64,000 nucleotides of DNA, taken from Magnetospirillum sp. SS-4. Its GTDB lineage: Bacteria > Pseudomonadota > Alphaproteobacteria > Rhodospirillales > Magnetospirillaceae. A program made the position numbers and the translations under genes. The stretch is from the NCBI RefSeq assembly GCF_902729425.1, contig NZ_CACVCH010000042.1, positions 1-64,000 on the forward strand, in the 5' to 3' direction. This document shows positions 8,637 through 17,856 of this stretch, in pieces. Each line of letters begins with the position of its first letter. Positions within the stretch are counted from its first letter, which is position 1. The notes below the pieces were generated by a model that was not told where the DNA came from, searched no databases, and saw nothing but the letters and a program-made list of their open reading frames with translations.

Positions 8637-10079
8637 ATGACCGAAGAGCCCCGCCCCCCGTCCAATATCCCCGAATATTCCGTCAGCGAGCTGTCGGGGT
8701 CCTTGCGCAAGACCGTGGAGGAGACCTTTTCCTTCGTGCGGGTGCGGGGCGAGATCTCGGGGTTCAAGCGCCATTCCTCCGGCCATCTCTACTTCGCGAT
8801 GAAGGATGCCGAGGCGGTTCTGGACGCGGTGTGCTGGAAGGGCCAGGCCGCCCGGCTGGGCATCGGCCCCGAGGACGGCATGGAGGTGGTCGCCACCGGC
8901 CGGCTGACCACCTATCCCGGCCGCTCCAAGTACCAGATGGTGGTCGAGCGCATGGAACTGGCCGGGCAGGGCGCCCTGCTGAAGATGCTGGAGGACCGCA
9001 AGAAGCGTCTGATGGCCGAGGGATTGTTCGCCACCGAGCGCAAGCGGCCGATTCCCTTCCTGCCCGAGGTCATCGGCGTCGTCACCTCGCCCACCGGCGC
9101 GGTGATCCGCGACATTCTCCATCGGCTGGCCGAGCGTTTTCCCCGCCGGGTGCTGCTGTGGCCGGTGGCCGTCCAGGGCGATGGCGCCGCCGCCCAGGTC
9201 GCCGCCGCCATCGACGGCTTCAACGCCCTATCCCCCGGGGGGGCGGTTCCCCGGCCCGACGTGCTGATCGTGGCGCGGGGCGGCGGCTCGCTGGAGGACC
9301 TGATGGCCTTCAACGAGGAGATCGTGGTCCGCGCCGCCGCCCGCTCGCTGATTCCGCTGATCTCGGCGGTGGGGCACGAGACCGACACCACCCTGATCGA
9401 CTTCGCCGCCGACCTGCGCGCCCCCACCCCCACCGCCGCCGCCGAGAAGGCGGTGCCGGTGCGGGCCGAACTGGTGGCCGGCCTGGCCGAGCAGGGCGCC
9501 CGGCTGGCGGGGGCGATCGTGCGGGGGATGGAGGAGCGGCGGCGTCATCTCGACCATGCCTTCCGGGCGCTGCCCCATCCCCGCCGGGTGATGGAGGATT
9601 GCGCCCGGCGGCTGGATGACCGGGCCGAGCGGCTGGACAACGCCCTGCCTAATCTGGTGGAACGCCGGCGGGCCGAACTGGACCGGCTTGGCGGTCGTCT
9701 CGACACCTCGATCCGCGCCGTGCGGGTTTCCGAGATGGCGGCGACGGAACGTTCGGCGTTGCGGCTGGAACAGTTGGATCAGCGTCTGGCGGCGGCGATG
9801 CCGCGCCTGCTGGGCGAGCGGAGCGGCCGGGTGGAGCATGCCGGCAAGCTGCTGGAGAGCTATTCCTACCGGAACGTGCTGGAGCGTGGCTACGCCGTCA
9901 TCCGTGACGATGCCGGGCATCCGGTGGTTTCGGCGTCGGCAATCCGGTCCGGCTCGGCCCTGGCGCTGGAATTCGCCGACGGCACCATCCATGCCGTGGC
10001 GCAGGGACAACCGCCCGCCCCGGCGGTCAAGGCGCGAAAAACCCCGGCATCCGACGGACGCCAGGGCAGCCTGCTATAG
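8637..10079 (+). CDS. xseA: exodeoxyribonuclease VII large subunit
   Basis: Catalytic subunit of ExoVII, which degrades single-stranded DNA into oligonucleotides with the small subunit XseB (not in the window). The protein has 480 residues. An N-terminal OB fold starts with [16 protein letters not shown] and includes the [16 protein letters not shown] strand. The nuclease core has [13 protein letters not shown]-type and [13 protein letters not shown] motifs, then [24 protein letters not shown] long helical coiled-coil arm and a C-terminal RGYAVI segment complete the family pattern. I chose ATG 8637 because MTEEPRPPS leads directly into the conserved start. It is divergent from purD and convergent with cheR. 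Confidence 0.95.
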   Translation: MTEEPRPPSNIPEYSVSELSGSLRKTVEETFSFVRVRGEISGFKRHSSGHLYFAMKDAEAVLDAVCWKGQAARLGIGPEDGMEVVATGRLTTYPGRSKYQMVVERMELAGQGALLKMLEDRKKRLMAEGLFATERKRPIPFLPEVIGVVTSPTGAVIRDILHRLAERFPRRVLLWPVAVQGDGAAAQVAAAIDGFNALSPGGAVPRPDVLIVARGGGSLEDLMAFNEEIVVRAAARSLIPLISAVGHETDTTLIDFAADLRAPTPTAAAEKAVPVRAELVAGLAEQGARLAGAIVRGMEERRRHLDHAFRALPHPRRVMEDCARRLDDRAERLDNALPNLVERRRAELDRLGGRLDTSIRAVRVSEMAATERSALRLEQLDQRLAAAMPRLLGERSGRVEHAGKLLESYSYRNVLERGYAVIRDDAGHPVVSASAIRSGSALALEFADGTIHAVAQGQPPAPAVKARKTPASDGRQGSLL

Positions 10080-10085
10080 CGTGGC

Positions 10086-10901
10086 CTACTTCGCCCGCGA
10101 TGTGGCGTAGACGCCGCGCTGGTCGGGAATCGGCTTGAACTTGTCGGAAATGCCCAGGACTGTCTCGGCGCCGCCGAGATAGAGGAAGGCGTCGTCGGGC
10201 ACGATCCGGCTCATGTTGTCCAGCACGCGGGTCTTGGTGGGCTGGTCGAAATAGATCAGCACGTTGCGGCAGAACACCACGTCGAACTGGCCCAGCGGCT
10301 TCAGGTCGTGCAGCAGGTTGTATTCCCGGTACTGGACCATGCCGCGGATGGCGGGATCGATCTGCCACATCTCGGCGGTCTTCTTGAAGTACTTGACCAG
10401 CAGCTGGATGGGCAGGCCGCGCTGGACCTCGAACTGGGAGTAGAGACCGGCCTTGGCCTTTTCCAGCATTTCGGTGGAAATGTCGGTGCCGAGGATGTCG
10501 ATCTTCCATCCGGCCAGCTTGGCGCCTTCTTCCTTCAGGACCATGGCCAGGGTATAGGCTTCCTGGCCGGACGAACTGGCGGCCGACCAGATGCGGATGG
10601 TCTTGCTGGCGGCCCGCGCCTTCAGCAGGTAGGGCAGCACCACGGTCTTGAACTGCTCGAACGGCTTGATGTCGCGGAAGAAGAACGACTCGTTGGTCGT
10701 CATGGCCTCCGTGACCTCGCGCAGCAGATCCTCGCCGGCACCGCGCAGGCCCCCGACCAGATCGTCCAGTCCCTTCATGCCGCGCTTGCGCGCCACCGGG
10801 GTGAGACGGCTTTCCAGCAGGTAGGACTTGTCGCGGGTGATGATCAGACCGGACCGGTCCTTGAGCAGTTTGGCGACGAAATCGAAGTCTTCGGGCCGCA
10901 T
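10086..10901 (-). CDS. cheR: chemotaxis protein methyltransferase CheR
   Basis: Methylates glutamates on chemoreceptors during adaptation. A 271-residue protein with an all-helical N-domain (FDFVAKLLKDRSG, then YLLESRLTPVARKRG) and a SAM-binding C-domain. MTTNESFFFRD, IWSAASSSGQEAYTLAM (SAM loop), ILGTDISTEML and FDVVFCRNVLIYFD are classic CheR signatures. ATG 10901 lies four bases after the cheB stop and gives the standard start MRPEDFDF; an upstream ATG would sit inside cheB. It is last in the operon cheA-cheW-cheY-cheB-cheR and convergent with xseA. No receptor gene lies in the window. Confidence 0.96.
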   Translation of the reverse strand: MRPEDFDFVAKLLKDRSGLIITRDKSYLLESRLTPVARKRGMKGLDDLVGGLRGAGEDLLREVTEAMTTNESFFFRDIKPFEQFKTVVLPYLLKARAASKTIRIWSAASSSGQEAYTLAMVLKEEGAKLAGWKIDILGTDISTEMLEKAKAGLYSQFEVQRGLPIQLLVKYFKKTAEMWQIDPAIRGMVQYREYNLLHDLKPLGQFDVVFCRNVLIYFDQPTKTRVLDNMSRIVPDDAFLYLGGAETVLGISDKFKPIPDQRGVYATSRAK

Positions 10902-10905
10902 GGGT

Positions 10906-12063
10906 TTAGCGCCTCGCCGCCAGCTTGATGATCCACGGAGCGATTTCGGGCAGGGGCAGAACCGCCGAGCAAATGCCCGCCGTCGCCACTGCTCCCGGCA
11001 TGCCCCACACAACCGATGTGGCCTCGTCCTGAGCGATCACCGTTCCCCCCGATGCCACCACCGCCTGTCCTCCCTTCAGTCCGTCCGATCCCATCCCGGT
11101 CAGGATGCAGGTCAGCACCCGCTTGCCGTAGGCGGCGGCGACGCTGCGCAACATGGGATCGACGGACGGCCGGCAGAAATTTTCCGGCGGGTTCTTGTTC
11201 AGTCTCAGCACCTTATCAGGACCCTTGGTTTCTATCACCATATGAAAATCGCCCGGGGCAATATAAACGCGCCCATTGCGGACGACCTCGCCGTCCTGGC
11301 CCTCGCGGGCCTCCCAGCCGGAAACGCGGCTGATATGCTCGGCCAGGATGGTGGTGAAGGTGGCCGGCATGTGCTGGGTGATGACGATGGGCTGCGAGAC
11401 GGTGCCGGCCCGCATGATGCCCAGCACGGCGAACAGGGCCTGCGGCCCGCCGGTGCTCGATCCGATGGCGATGATGTCGGGCGCCTCTGCGGCGTGGGTC
11501 CGCAATTGCAGCGGCCCGGCCGGGTGAATCTGGACCTTGGGGACCGGATTGGCGATGGGGCGGCTGGCGGGCGGAGCACCGCCGGGGCGGATGGGGCGCT
11601 TGGGGTCGCGGCGCCGCGCCTGGCCCAGCGCCTTGATCTTGCCCACCAGTTCCGCCTTGAACTCGATGCCGCCGGCCAGATCCCTGGTGGCGGTCGGCTT
11701 GGGGATATAATCGGCGGCGCCCATCTGCATGGCGCGCATCGAGATGTCGGCCCCCTTGAGGGTCAGGGTCGACTGCATGATGATCTTGACGCCCGGATCA
11801 ACCTGCAACAGCTTGGGCAGCGCCGTCATGCCATCCATCACCGGCATTTCGATGTCGAGGATGATGACGTCGATATCGCTGCGTTCCAGCGCCGAGATGG
11901 CCATCTGGCCGTTACCGACGGAGGCGGCGATCTGAATGCCGGGCTCGGCTTCGAGGATGCGGGTGACGAGGCCGCGGACCACGGCGGAATCGTCGACCAG
12001 CATCACCCGAATCGGGTCGCTTGCGGGGCTGCCGACAGCCGTCGATGAGGGATCTGAAGCCAT
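10906..12063 (-). CDS. cheB: protein-glutamate methylesterase/glutaminase CheB
   Basis: Removes methyl groups from, and deamidates, chemoreceptors when phosphorylated by CheA. A 385-residue protein with an N-terminal receiver domain (VMLVDDSAVV, phospho-acceptor Asp70 in ILDIEMPVMDG) and a C-terminal esterase domain. The catalytic Ser is in GSSTGGPQAL, His in ITQHMPATFT and Asp in GMGSDGLKGG. A basic, proline-rich linker joins the two. It lies 24 bases after cheY and four bases before cheR, consistent with one transcript. Confidence 0.97.
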   Translation of the reverse strand: MASDPSSTAVGSPASDPIRVMLVDDSAVVRGLVTRILEAEPGIQIAASVGNGQMAISALERSDIDVIILDIEMPVMDGMTALPKLLQVDPGVKIIMQSTLTLKGADISMRAMQMGAADYIPKPTATRDLAGGIEFKAELVGKIKALGQARRRDPKRPIRPGGAPPASRPIANPVPKVQIHPAGPLQLRTHAAEAPDIIAIGSSTGGPQALFAVLGIMRAGTVSQPIVITQHMPATFTTILAEHISRVSGWEAREGQDGEVVRNGRVYIAPGDFHMVIETKGPDKVLRLNKNPPENFCRPSVDPMLRSVAAAYGKRVLTCILTGMGSDGLKGGQAVVASGGTVIAQDEATSVVWGMPGAVATAGICSAVLPLPEIAPWIIKLAARR

Positions 12064-12087
12064 TCTGTGCGCTTTTCCGCAAGCCGC

Positions 12088-12453
12088 CTAGAGCAGGCCC
12101 ACTTGCGAGAACTTCGCCTGCAGGATTTCGCTGTCGAACGGCTTCATGATGTATTCGTTGGCCCCGGCGGTGATCGCCTCCTGGATGTGCTCGATATCGT
12201 TTTCCGTGGTGCAGAACACGACGACCGGGTGGTCCCCCCCCGGAAGCTTGCGCATCTCGCGCAGGAAATCGATACCGTTCATGACCGGCATGTTCCAGTC
12301 GAGCAGAACCGCATCGGGCATGGATCGCTTGCACGCTTCAAGGGCCTGGGCGCCGTCCTCGGCCTCCTCGGTCTTGAAGGTCAATTCATGCAGAATTTTC
12401 TTGGCCACCATCCGGATGACCTTGGAATCGTCGACGATCAGACAGGACTTCAT
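12088..12453 (-). CDS. cheY: chemotaxis response regulator CheY
   Basis: A single receiver domain of 121 residues with the acidic pair in LIVDDSK, phospho-acceptor Asp52 in LLDWNMPVMNG, the switch Thr in FCTTEND and the conserved Lys in IMKPF. It should be phosphorylated by CheA and bind the flagellar switch. ATG 12453 is chosen because MKSCLIVDD is the usual start and GGAGG lies about ten bases upstream; the longer frame adds 14 residues with no match to the domain. No CheZ phosphatase is present in the operon, so a phosphate sink such as the CheA receiver may take its role. Confidence 0.95.
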   Translation of the reverse strand: MKSCLIVDDSKVIRMVAKKILHELTFKTEEAEDGAQALEACKRSMPDAVLLDWNMPVMNGIDFLREMRKLPGGDHPVVVFCTTENDIEHIQEAITAGANEYIMKPFDSEILQAKFSQVGLL

Positions 12454-12537
12454 GCCCAAGCTTGCCTCCGGTGGAGAGGGTGTGGCCGCGCCCAACGGTG
12501 GCCGCCCCCTTCGATGGTCACGTAACTAAAGCCTATA

Positions 12538-13023
12538 CTATTCGTTCCGCGTGAAATCCAGCAGCTTCCCCACGTCCAGAACCACCAGCAGCTTATCATC
12601 AAGCCGGTAGATACCGATGGAGAATTCGCGCCAATGCGGGTCCAGCGTCGGAGGATTGCGTTCGAACTTGGCGGCGGGCAGCGACAGCACCTCGCCAACC
12701 GAATCGACCATGAGGGAGTAGAGCTCGCCGCCCATGTCGACCACGACGCTCATGCCCTTCTTTTCCTCGGCCCGTTTCTTGAGGCCGAGGCGAAGGCGGA
12801 CGTCGATGGCGGTGACGATGCGCCCGCGCAGGTTCAGGCTGCCGGCCACCTCGCGGGGGGCAAGCGGAATGCGGGTGATCTTCTGCGGCCCCAGGACGTC
12901 CTGAACGGTCAGCACCGGAATGCCGAACAGCTGGCCTTCGATGAACATGGTGACGAAGTCCTGGGTCTCGGGAGCGGCCAGCTCCGTCGACTGGCGCTTG
13001 CCGGCGGGGACGATCTGATTCAC
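12538..13023 (-). CDS. cheW: chemotaxis coupling protein CheW
   Basis: Couples receptors to CheA. A 161-residue protein with one CheW domain: FVTMFIEGQLFGIPV, a KITRIPLAPREVAGSLNLRGRI segment seen in all CheW proteins, SVVVDMGGELYSLMVDSVGEV, and a final DDKLLVVLDVGKLL strand. I choose GTG 13023 (VNQIVPAG) because it follows an AGGGGGG-type site and avoids overlap with cheA. An upstream ATG at 13137 would overlap the 3' end of cheA by more than 50 bases and add unrelated residues. It lies 58 bases after cheA. Confidence 0.93.
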   Translation of the reverse strand: MNQIVPAGKRQSTELAAPETQDFVTMFIEGQLFGIPVLTVQDVLGPQKITRIPLAPREVAGSLNLRGRIVTAIDVRLRLGLKKRAEEKKGMSVVVDMGGELYSLMVDSVGEVLSLPAAKFERNPPTLDPHWREFSIGIYRLDDKLLVVLDVGKLLDFTRNE

Positions 13024-13081
13024 TTCGTGGCCCCCCTGATCGCGGATTGAGTCATCTCGGCATCGGCTGTGCGGAGTGTGG

Positions 13082-15742
13082 TCATGCGGCACCTTTGGAG
13101 GCTGCGATGGTCGACGCCAGGGTCGAGAGCAGGGCATCGCGGTCGAACTTGGCGATGTAGTCGTTGAAGCCGACCTGCCTGCCGCGCTCGAAATCCTTTT
13201 CAGTGGCGTGCGACGACAGCGCCACCATGGGAATCTGGCTCCAGCGGAAGTCGGAGCGGACCGCCTGGGCGAACTCGAAGCCGCTCATGCCCGGCATCTC
13301 GATGTCGGAGATGATGGCGTCGAACTCGTCGCCCCGTTCGCGCAGCAGCAGCGCCCGGTCGGCGCTTTCCACCGAGATCACCTCGTAGCCGGCCACCGAC
13401 AGCAGCGGCGTCAGCAGGTTGCGGAAGAACGGCGAATCGTCCACCAGCAGGATGCGCGGCGCGTGGAAGTCGGGATTGCCGAATTCCTTGTCGTTGCGGC
13501 CGAACCAGTCGCCGAACGCCTGCGGCAGGTAATAGCCGGCGTCGATGATGGTGGTCGCCTTGCCGGCGATGACGGCGGTGCCGATGATGCCGGGGCTGCC
13601 GGCCGACAGTTCGACCCGCAGGCGGTCCTCGACGATATCGACGATCTCGTCCACCACCAGTCCCATGGTGTGATCCTGGTCCGAGAACACCAGCACCGGC
13701 TGGCGGCCCTCGTCGCGGAAGTTCATGACGCCGTCGATGGCGATCAGCGGCATCAGATGGCCGCGATACTGGACCATGGGCTTGCCGTGGCTGTGCTCGA
13801 TCTCCTGGAGGTCGATCTCTTCCAGGCGGGCGACCAGGGCCAGCGGCACCGCCTTGAGATCCTCGCCGCCGGCGCGGAACACCAGCAGCGAGGTCTTGGC
13901 GTCGGCATGGCTCTCGCGCGCCACCTGGGCCTCGGCCGCCTGGGCGTTGCCCAGCAGGCCGGACTCACCGGTGACGCCGGCGATGCCGTTGGGGTCGAGG
14001 ATCATGATCACCGAGCCGTCGCCCAGGATGGTGTTGCCCGAGAACATGCTGATGTGGCGCAGGATGGGGGCCACCGGCTTGACCACGATTTCCTCGGTGT
14101 CGAACACGCGGTCGACGATGATGCCGAAGGTGTAGGTGCCGACCTGGGTGACGACGATGAAGGTCTCCTGCCGCTCCTCGGTGTCCTCGGCCAGCAGCAG
14201 CAGCCGCTTCAGCGACACCAGCGGCAGCAGGCGATCGCGCAGGCGCAGCACCGGCGCGTTGTTGATCATCTCGATGCCGTGTTCGGAATTGCCGGTGACC
14301 CGAACCAGTTCCAGCACGCTGATCTGCGGGATGGCGAAGCGTTCGGAGGCGCATTCGACGATCAGGGCCGAGACGATGGCCAGCGTCAGCGGAATCTTGA
14401 TCACGAAGCTCGATCCCTTGCCGGGAACGCTCTTCAGTTCGACGGTGCCGCCGATCTTCTCGATATTGGTGCGGACCACGTCCATGCCGACGCCGCGGCC
14501 CGACACGCTGGTGACCTTCTCGGCGGTGGAGAACCCGGCCTTGAAGATGAACTGGTAGATCTGCTGCGGCGTCAGGGCTTCCAACTCGGACTCGGTGGCG
14601 AGTCCGTTCTGGATGGCCTTCTGCTTGATGCGATCCAGGTTGAGGCCGCGGCCGTCGTCGGAAATCTCGATGATGATATGGCCGCCCTCGTGATAGGCGT
14701 TCAGCACCACCTTGCCGATTTCGGGCTTGCCGATGCGCTTGCGCTCCTCGGTGGGCTCCAGGCCGTGGTCGGCGGAGTTGCGGACCATGTGGGTCAGCGG
14801 GTCCTTGATCAGTTCCAGAACCTGGCGGTCGAGTTCGGTGTCGGCGCCCAGCATCTGGAGGTCGATCTTCTTGTTCATTTCGACCGAGAGGTCGCGGACG
14901 ATGCGCGGCAGCTTGGCCCAGGCGTTGCCGATGGGCTGCATGCGGGTCTTCATCACGCCTTCCTGAAGGTCGGTGGTGATGTGGGACAGGCGTTGCAGCG
15001 GCGTGGCGAACTCGCTGTCGTCCTTGCCGCGCACCATCTGCAAGAGCTGGTTGCGGGTCAGGACCAGCTCGGACACCAGGGTCATCAGGTTTTCGAGCAG
15101 TTCGACGTTGACGCGGATGGTCTGGGCGGCGACCGCCGATTCCTTGGCCTCGACCGGGGCGCCGGTGACCACGGCGGCGGGGGCCGCGACCGCGGGCGGC
15201 TGCGCGGCAGGGACCGGCACGCTGGCGGACGGCGCGGGCTCGTCGTCGGGTTCGGGTTCGGGCGGCGGCGGCGCGGCGGCGGCGACCGGCTCGGGTTCCG
15301 GTTGGCGGGCGACCGATTCGAAGGTGGGCATGGGCGGCGGCGGCGGCGGCGGCGGGCCGCCGGCCCGGCCCTCGGCCATGGCGTTCAGTTGGGCGATCAG
15401 GTCCTCGTCGCTGCCCTCGGGCTCGCACTCGTTCTGTTCGAGATGGCCGAGGATCAGCTTGATGCGGTCGATGGACTGGAGGATCAGGGTCACCGCGGCG
15501 GGGGTGACCTCCAACTCGCCATCGCGGAACTTGCCCAGCACGTTCTCGCCGGCGTGGGCCACATGTTCGAGGCGGGGCAGGCCGAGGAAGCCGCAGGTGC
15601 CCTTGATGGTGTGGACCAGACGGAAGATGTTGCCGAGAATCTGGGGATCGTTCGGATTTTGCTCCAGATTCACCAGAGCCACGTCTAGCGTGGAAAGACT
15701 CTCCGACGTCTCGGTCAGAAATTCGCTGAGGAGATCATCCAT
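13082..15742 (-). CDS. cheA: hybrid chemotaxis histidine kinase CheA with C-terminal receiver
   Basis: Receptor-controlled kinase of the chemotaxis array. 886 residues: Hpt domain (1-105) with phospho-His44 in LVHTIKGTCGFLG; a proline-rich linker (about 128-205) in place of a recognisable P2 domain; dimerisation P3; HATPase with HMVRNSADHGLEP and SDDGRGLN motifs and GRGVGMDVV; then two CheW-like regions in tandem. The first follows the kinase core and the second includes HGKPMVQYRGHLMPLIAI. A C-terminal receiver has ILLVDDSPFF and IISDIEMPGMSG. The length is well above canonical CheA (about 650). The receiver could act as an internal phosphate sink. First gene of the che operon. Confidence 0.96.
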   Translation of the reverse strand: MDDLLSEFLTETSESLSTLDVALVNLEQNPNDPQILGNIFRLVHTIKGTCGFLGLPRLEHVAHAGENVLGKFRDGELEVTPAAVTLILQSIDRIKLILGHLEQNECEPEGSDEDLIAQLNAMAEGRAGGPPPPPPPPMPTFESVARQPEPEPVAAAAPPPPEPEPDDEPAPSASVPVPAAQPPAVAAPAAVVTGAPVEAKESAVAAQTIRVNVELLENLMTLVSELVLTRNQLLQMVRGKDDSEFATPLQRLSHITTDLQEGVMKTRMQPIGNAWAKLPRIVRDLSVEMNKKIDLQMLGADTELDRQVLELIKDPLTHMVRNSADHGLEPTEERKRIGKPEIGKVVLNAYHEGGHIIIEISDDGRGLNLDRIKQKAIQNGLATESELEALTPQQIYQFIFKAGFSTAEKVTSVSGRGVGMDVVRTNIEKIGGTVELKSVPGKGSSFVIKIPLTLAIVSALIVECASERFAIPQISVLELVRVTGNSEHGIEMINNAPVLRLRDRLLPLVSLKRLLLLAEDTEERQETFIVVTQVGTYTFGIIVDRVFDTEEIVVKPVAPILRHISMFSGNTILGDGSVIMILDPNGIAGVTGESGLLGNAQAAEAQVARESHADAKTSLLVFRAGGEDLKAVPLALVARLEEIDLQEIEHSHGKPMVQYRGHLMPLIAIDGVMNFRDEGRQPVLVFSDQDHTMGLVVDEIVDIVEDRLRVELSAGSPGIIGTAVIAGKATTIIDAGYYLPQAFGDWFGRNDKEFGNPDFHAPRILLVDDSPFFRNLLTPLLSVAGYEVISVESADRALLLRERGDEFDAIISDIEMPGMSGFEFAQAVRSDFRWSQIPMVALSSHATEKDFERGRQVGFNDYIAKFDRDALLSTLASTIAASKGAA
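15333..15353. repeat. (GGC)7 trinucleotide tract in the CheA linker
   Basis: Seven perfect GGC repeats on the plus strand encode part of the polyproline stretch of the CheA linker. Such a tract can change length by slippage in steps of one residue without shifting the frame. Confidence 0.7.
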
Positions 15743-15898
15743 GGTCGACTCCAGTAGGACCCTTCAATCACCATCCAAGGATGGCCCGCAAACTTCCCGC
15801 CTAGGCATATTCGTCAAGGCAGCATCGACTAATAGCACGGCCAGGATGGCTTTAGAAGAACCCAAAGCCGGATAAATCCGCTTCCGAAACGAAAAAAG

Positions 15899-16522
15899 TC
15901 AGGCGTCGATTCTGCCGCCTCCGATGGCCGGGTGATAGCGAAGGCGCGCGGACATCGCCTCGGCCAGCCGTCGGGTCAGCCACGCCTGGGCGCCGCGGGG
16001 GCCTTCGGGGCGGCGCCCCTCGATCAGGCTGGGGGCGATCTCGGTCCCCAGGCCGGCTCCCTCGCCCTCGAACGTCACCGAGAGGCCGGCGGATTCCGGG
16101 GGGGGGAGGGCGCTGACCGTGACCGAGATGGCGCCGCCGCGCGGCAGGCAATCGCGGGCCAGCAGCACCAGGTTCAGCAGCAGCCGCCCGAGGTCGCCAT
16201 CCAGGCTGCTCCGTTCGCATTGCCAGCGCAGGGCATGGCCGGTTCGTGCTCCCGGCGCCGACGCCTTCAGGTAGGCGGATATCAGATCGCGGACCGTTCC
16301 GGCCGGCTGGCCCGGCCCGGACGGTCCCAGGGCGGCGCGGAAAAATTTCAGCCGCGCCACCGCCGCCGCCGCGCTGTCGGCCACCATCCGGGCCGTCTCG
16401 GCGTCGAGGCCGTCTTCCAGCAATTCGGCGCCGGCGGCGGTGGCGCCCACCGCCCCGGCCATGTCGTGGCACAGGCGGGCGCACAGCATTTCGGCCAGGA
16501 TCATGTCGTCCAAGGGAGTCAT
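15899..16522 (-). CDS. chpT: ChpT-like histidine phosphotransferase
   Basis: A 207-residue protein of the ChpT (DUF2328) type: a dimerisation/phosphotransfer helix with LCARLCHDMAGAVGAT, phospho-acceptor His19, followed by a degenerate HATPase-like domain. In alphaproteobacteria ChpT passes phosphate from the hybrid kinase CckA to CtrA and CpdR, controlling the cell cycle and motility. ATG 16522 overlaps the stop of the upstream methyltransferase gene by four bases (ATGA), so it is translationally coupled and last in the mce/partner-switch operon. The che operon begins 156 bp downstream. CckA and CtrA are not in the window. Confidence 0.85.
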   Translation of the reverse strand: MTPLDDMILAEMLCARLCHDMAGAVGATAAGAELLEDGLDAETARMVADSAAAAVARLKFFRAALGPSGPGQPAGTVRDLISAYLKASAPGARTGHALRWQCERSSLDGDLGRLLLNLVLLARDCLPRGGAISVTVSALPPPESAGLSVTFEGEGAGLGTEIAPSLIEGRRPEGPRGAQAWLTRRLAEAMSARLRYHPAIGGGRIDA

Positions 16523-17856
16523 CGGCGCAGCACCACCACGGTTTCCAGATGGGACGACCAGGGGAACTGGTCGATGGGGGTCGCCTGTTCCACCCGCCAG
16601 CCGCCATCGGCCAGCAGGCGCAGGTCGCGGGCCAGGGTGGCGGGGTTGCACGACACCATCACGATGGTATCCGGTCCGCCCCTGGCCTCGGCCGGCTTGG
16701 CCAGTTCGGCCGCCTGGGCGCTGGCGCCGGCCCGGGGCGGGTCCAGCACCACGGCGTGGAAGGGGCGCAATTCATGCGGGGCCAGCGGCCGGCGGGCCAG
16801 GTCGCGAAGCTCGGTGACGACGGGCAGGCCGAAGCGACGGGCGGCGGTGTCCAGCGCCGCCAGCGGCCCCTGTTCCCCTTCGACGGCATGGACCGGTCCC
16901 CGCAGCGACAGCGGCACCGAGAAGCTGCCGCAACCGGCGTAGAGGTCGGCGGCGGCGCGGCCCTCGCCGACGGCGGCGAGCACCCGTTCGACGATGGCCA
17001 TCTCGCCGCCCCGGGTCGGCTGGAGAAATCCTCCCGGCGGCGGTTCCACCGCCATTCCGGCGAACATCACCTCGGCCGGCCGGCGCCGGGCGATGGGCTC
17101 GGCGAAGCCGCCTCCCGGCTTGCGCCAGTGTAGCCGCGCCAGATCGGTGGATTCGGCGAAGGCGGCCAGCCGTTCCCGATCGAACAGGTTCAGCCGGGCG
17201 TCGGCCTCCACCAGCAGGTCGATGCCGCCTTCGGTCAGGGTGGCGATCACGTCTCCGCCCGATCCCTCGGCTGCCACCTCGGCCAGCATCGTCCGCAGCG
17301 GCGGCAGCAGGGTCATCAGGGCCGGTTCCAGAAGCAGGCAGCGTTCCACGTCGATCACCGTGTGGCTGGCGCGGCCGTTGAAGCCCGCGACCGCTCCCGC
17401 CCGGACGCGGGCGAAGGTGAACGAGACGCGGCGACGGCTGGCCGGCGGCACCCGCACCAGCGGCGCGACCGCCACCTCATCGAAGCCGTGGCGGGCCAAC
17501 TGGGTCAGCAGCAGGTCGCGCTTCCAGTCGGCATAAGCGCCGTCGTCCAGGTGCTGCAACGAACAGCCGCCGCAGCGGCGGTAGTGGGGGCAGGGAGCCT
17601 CGACCCGGTCGGCGCCGGGGTCCAGCACCTCGATCAGGCTGGCGGCGAGGCCGTCGCCGCGCCGGCTTTCGACCCGGGCCAGCACCCGGTCGCCGGCCAC
17701 CGTGAACGGGACGAACACCGCCTCGCCGTCCAGATGGCCGATCCCGTCGCCACGGGCGCCGATGGATTCGATGTCCAGTTCGACCGTCAGGGCCGGCGGG
17801 GCCGGGGTGCGGGCCTTGCGAAGCGGATGCCTGGCACGGCGCGACGGCTTTCTCAC
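16519..17856 (-). CDS. TRAM domain RNA (uracil-5-)-methyltransferase, RlmC/RlmD/TrmA family
   Basis: A 445-residue m5U RNA methyltransferase. An N-terminal TRAM RNA-binding domain (about 22-80) is followed by a [4Fe-4S] cysteine set in CPHYRRCGGCSLQH, which continues with a fourth Cys near residue 170. The SAM domain has ADLYAGCGSFSVPL, VLDPPRAGA and the catalytic nucleophile in SCNPATLARDL. The iron-sulfur site points to RlmD/RlmC-like 23S rRNA enzymes rather than TrmA, but the target uridine is not certain. It overlaps the lipoprotein gene before it and chpT after it by four bases each. Confidence 0.9.
   Translation of the reverse strand: MRKPSRRARHPLRKARTPAPPALTVELDIESIGARGDGIGHLDGEAVFVPFTVAGDRVLARVESRRGDGLAASLIEVLDPGADRVEAPCPHYRRCGGCSLQHLDDGAYADWKRDLLLTQLARHGFDEVAVAPLVRVPPASRRRVSFTFARVRAGAVAGFNGRASHTVIDVERCLLLEPALMTLLPPLRTMLAEVAAEGSGGDVIATLTEGGIDLLVEADARLNLFDRERLAAFAESTDLARLHWRKPGGGFAEPIARRRPAEVMFAGMAVEPPPGGFLQPTRGGEMAIVERVLAAVGEGRAAADLYAGCGSFSVPLSLRGPVHAVEGEQGPLAALDTAARRFGLPVVTELRDLARRPLAPHELRPFHAVVLDPPRAGASAQAAELAKPAEARGGPDTIVMVSCNPATLARDLRLLADGGWRVEQATPIDQFPWSSHLETVVVLRR

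Noticed and set aside
13076-15688. Long open frame opposite cheA
   Set aside because: Antisense shadow; composition and lack of motifs match the reverse complement of a GC-rich gene.
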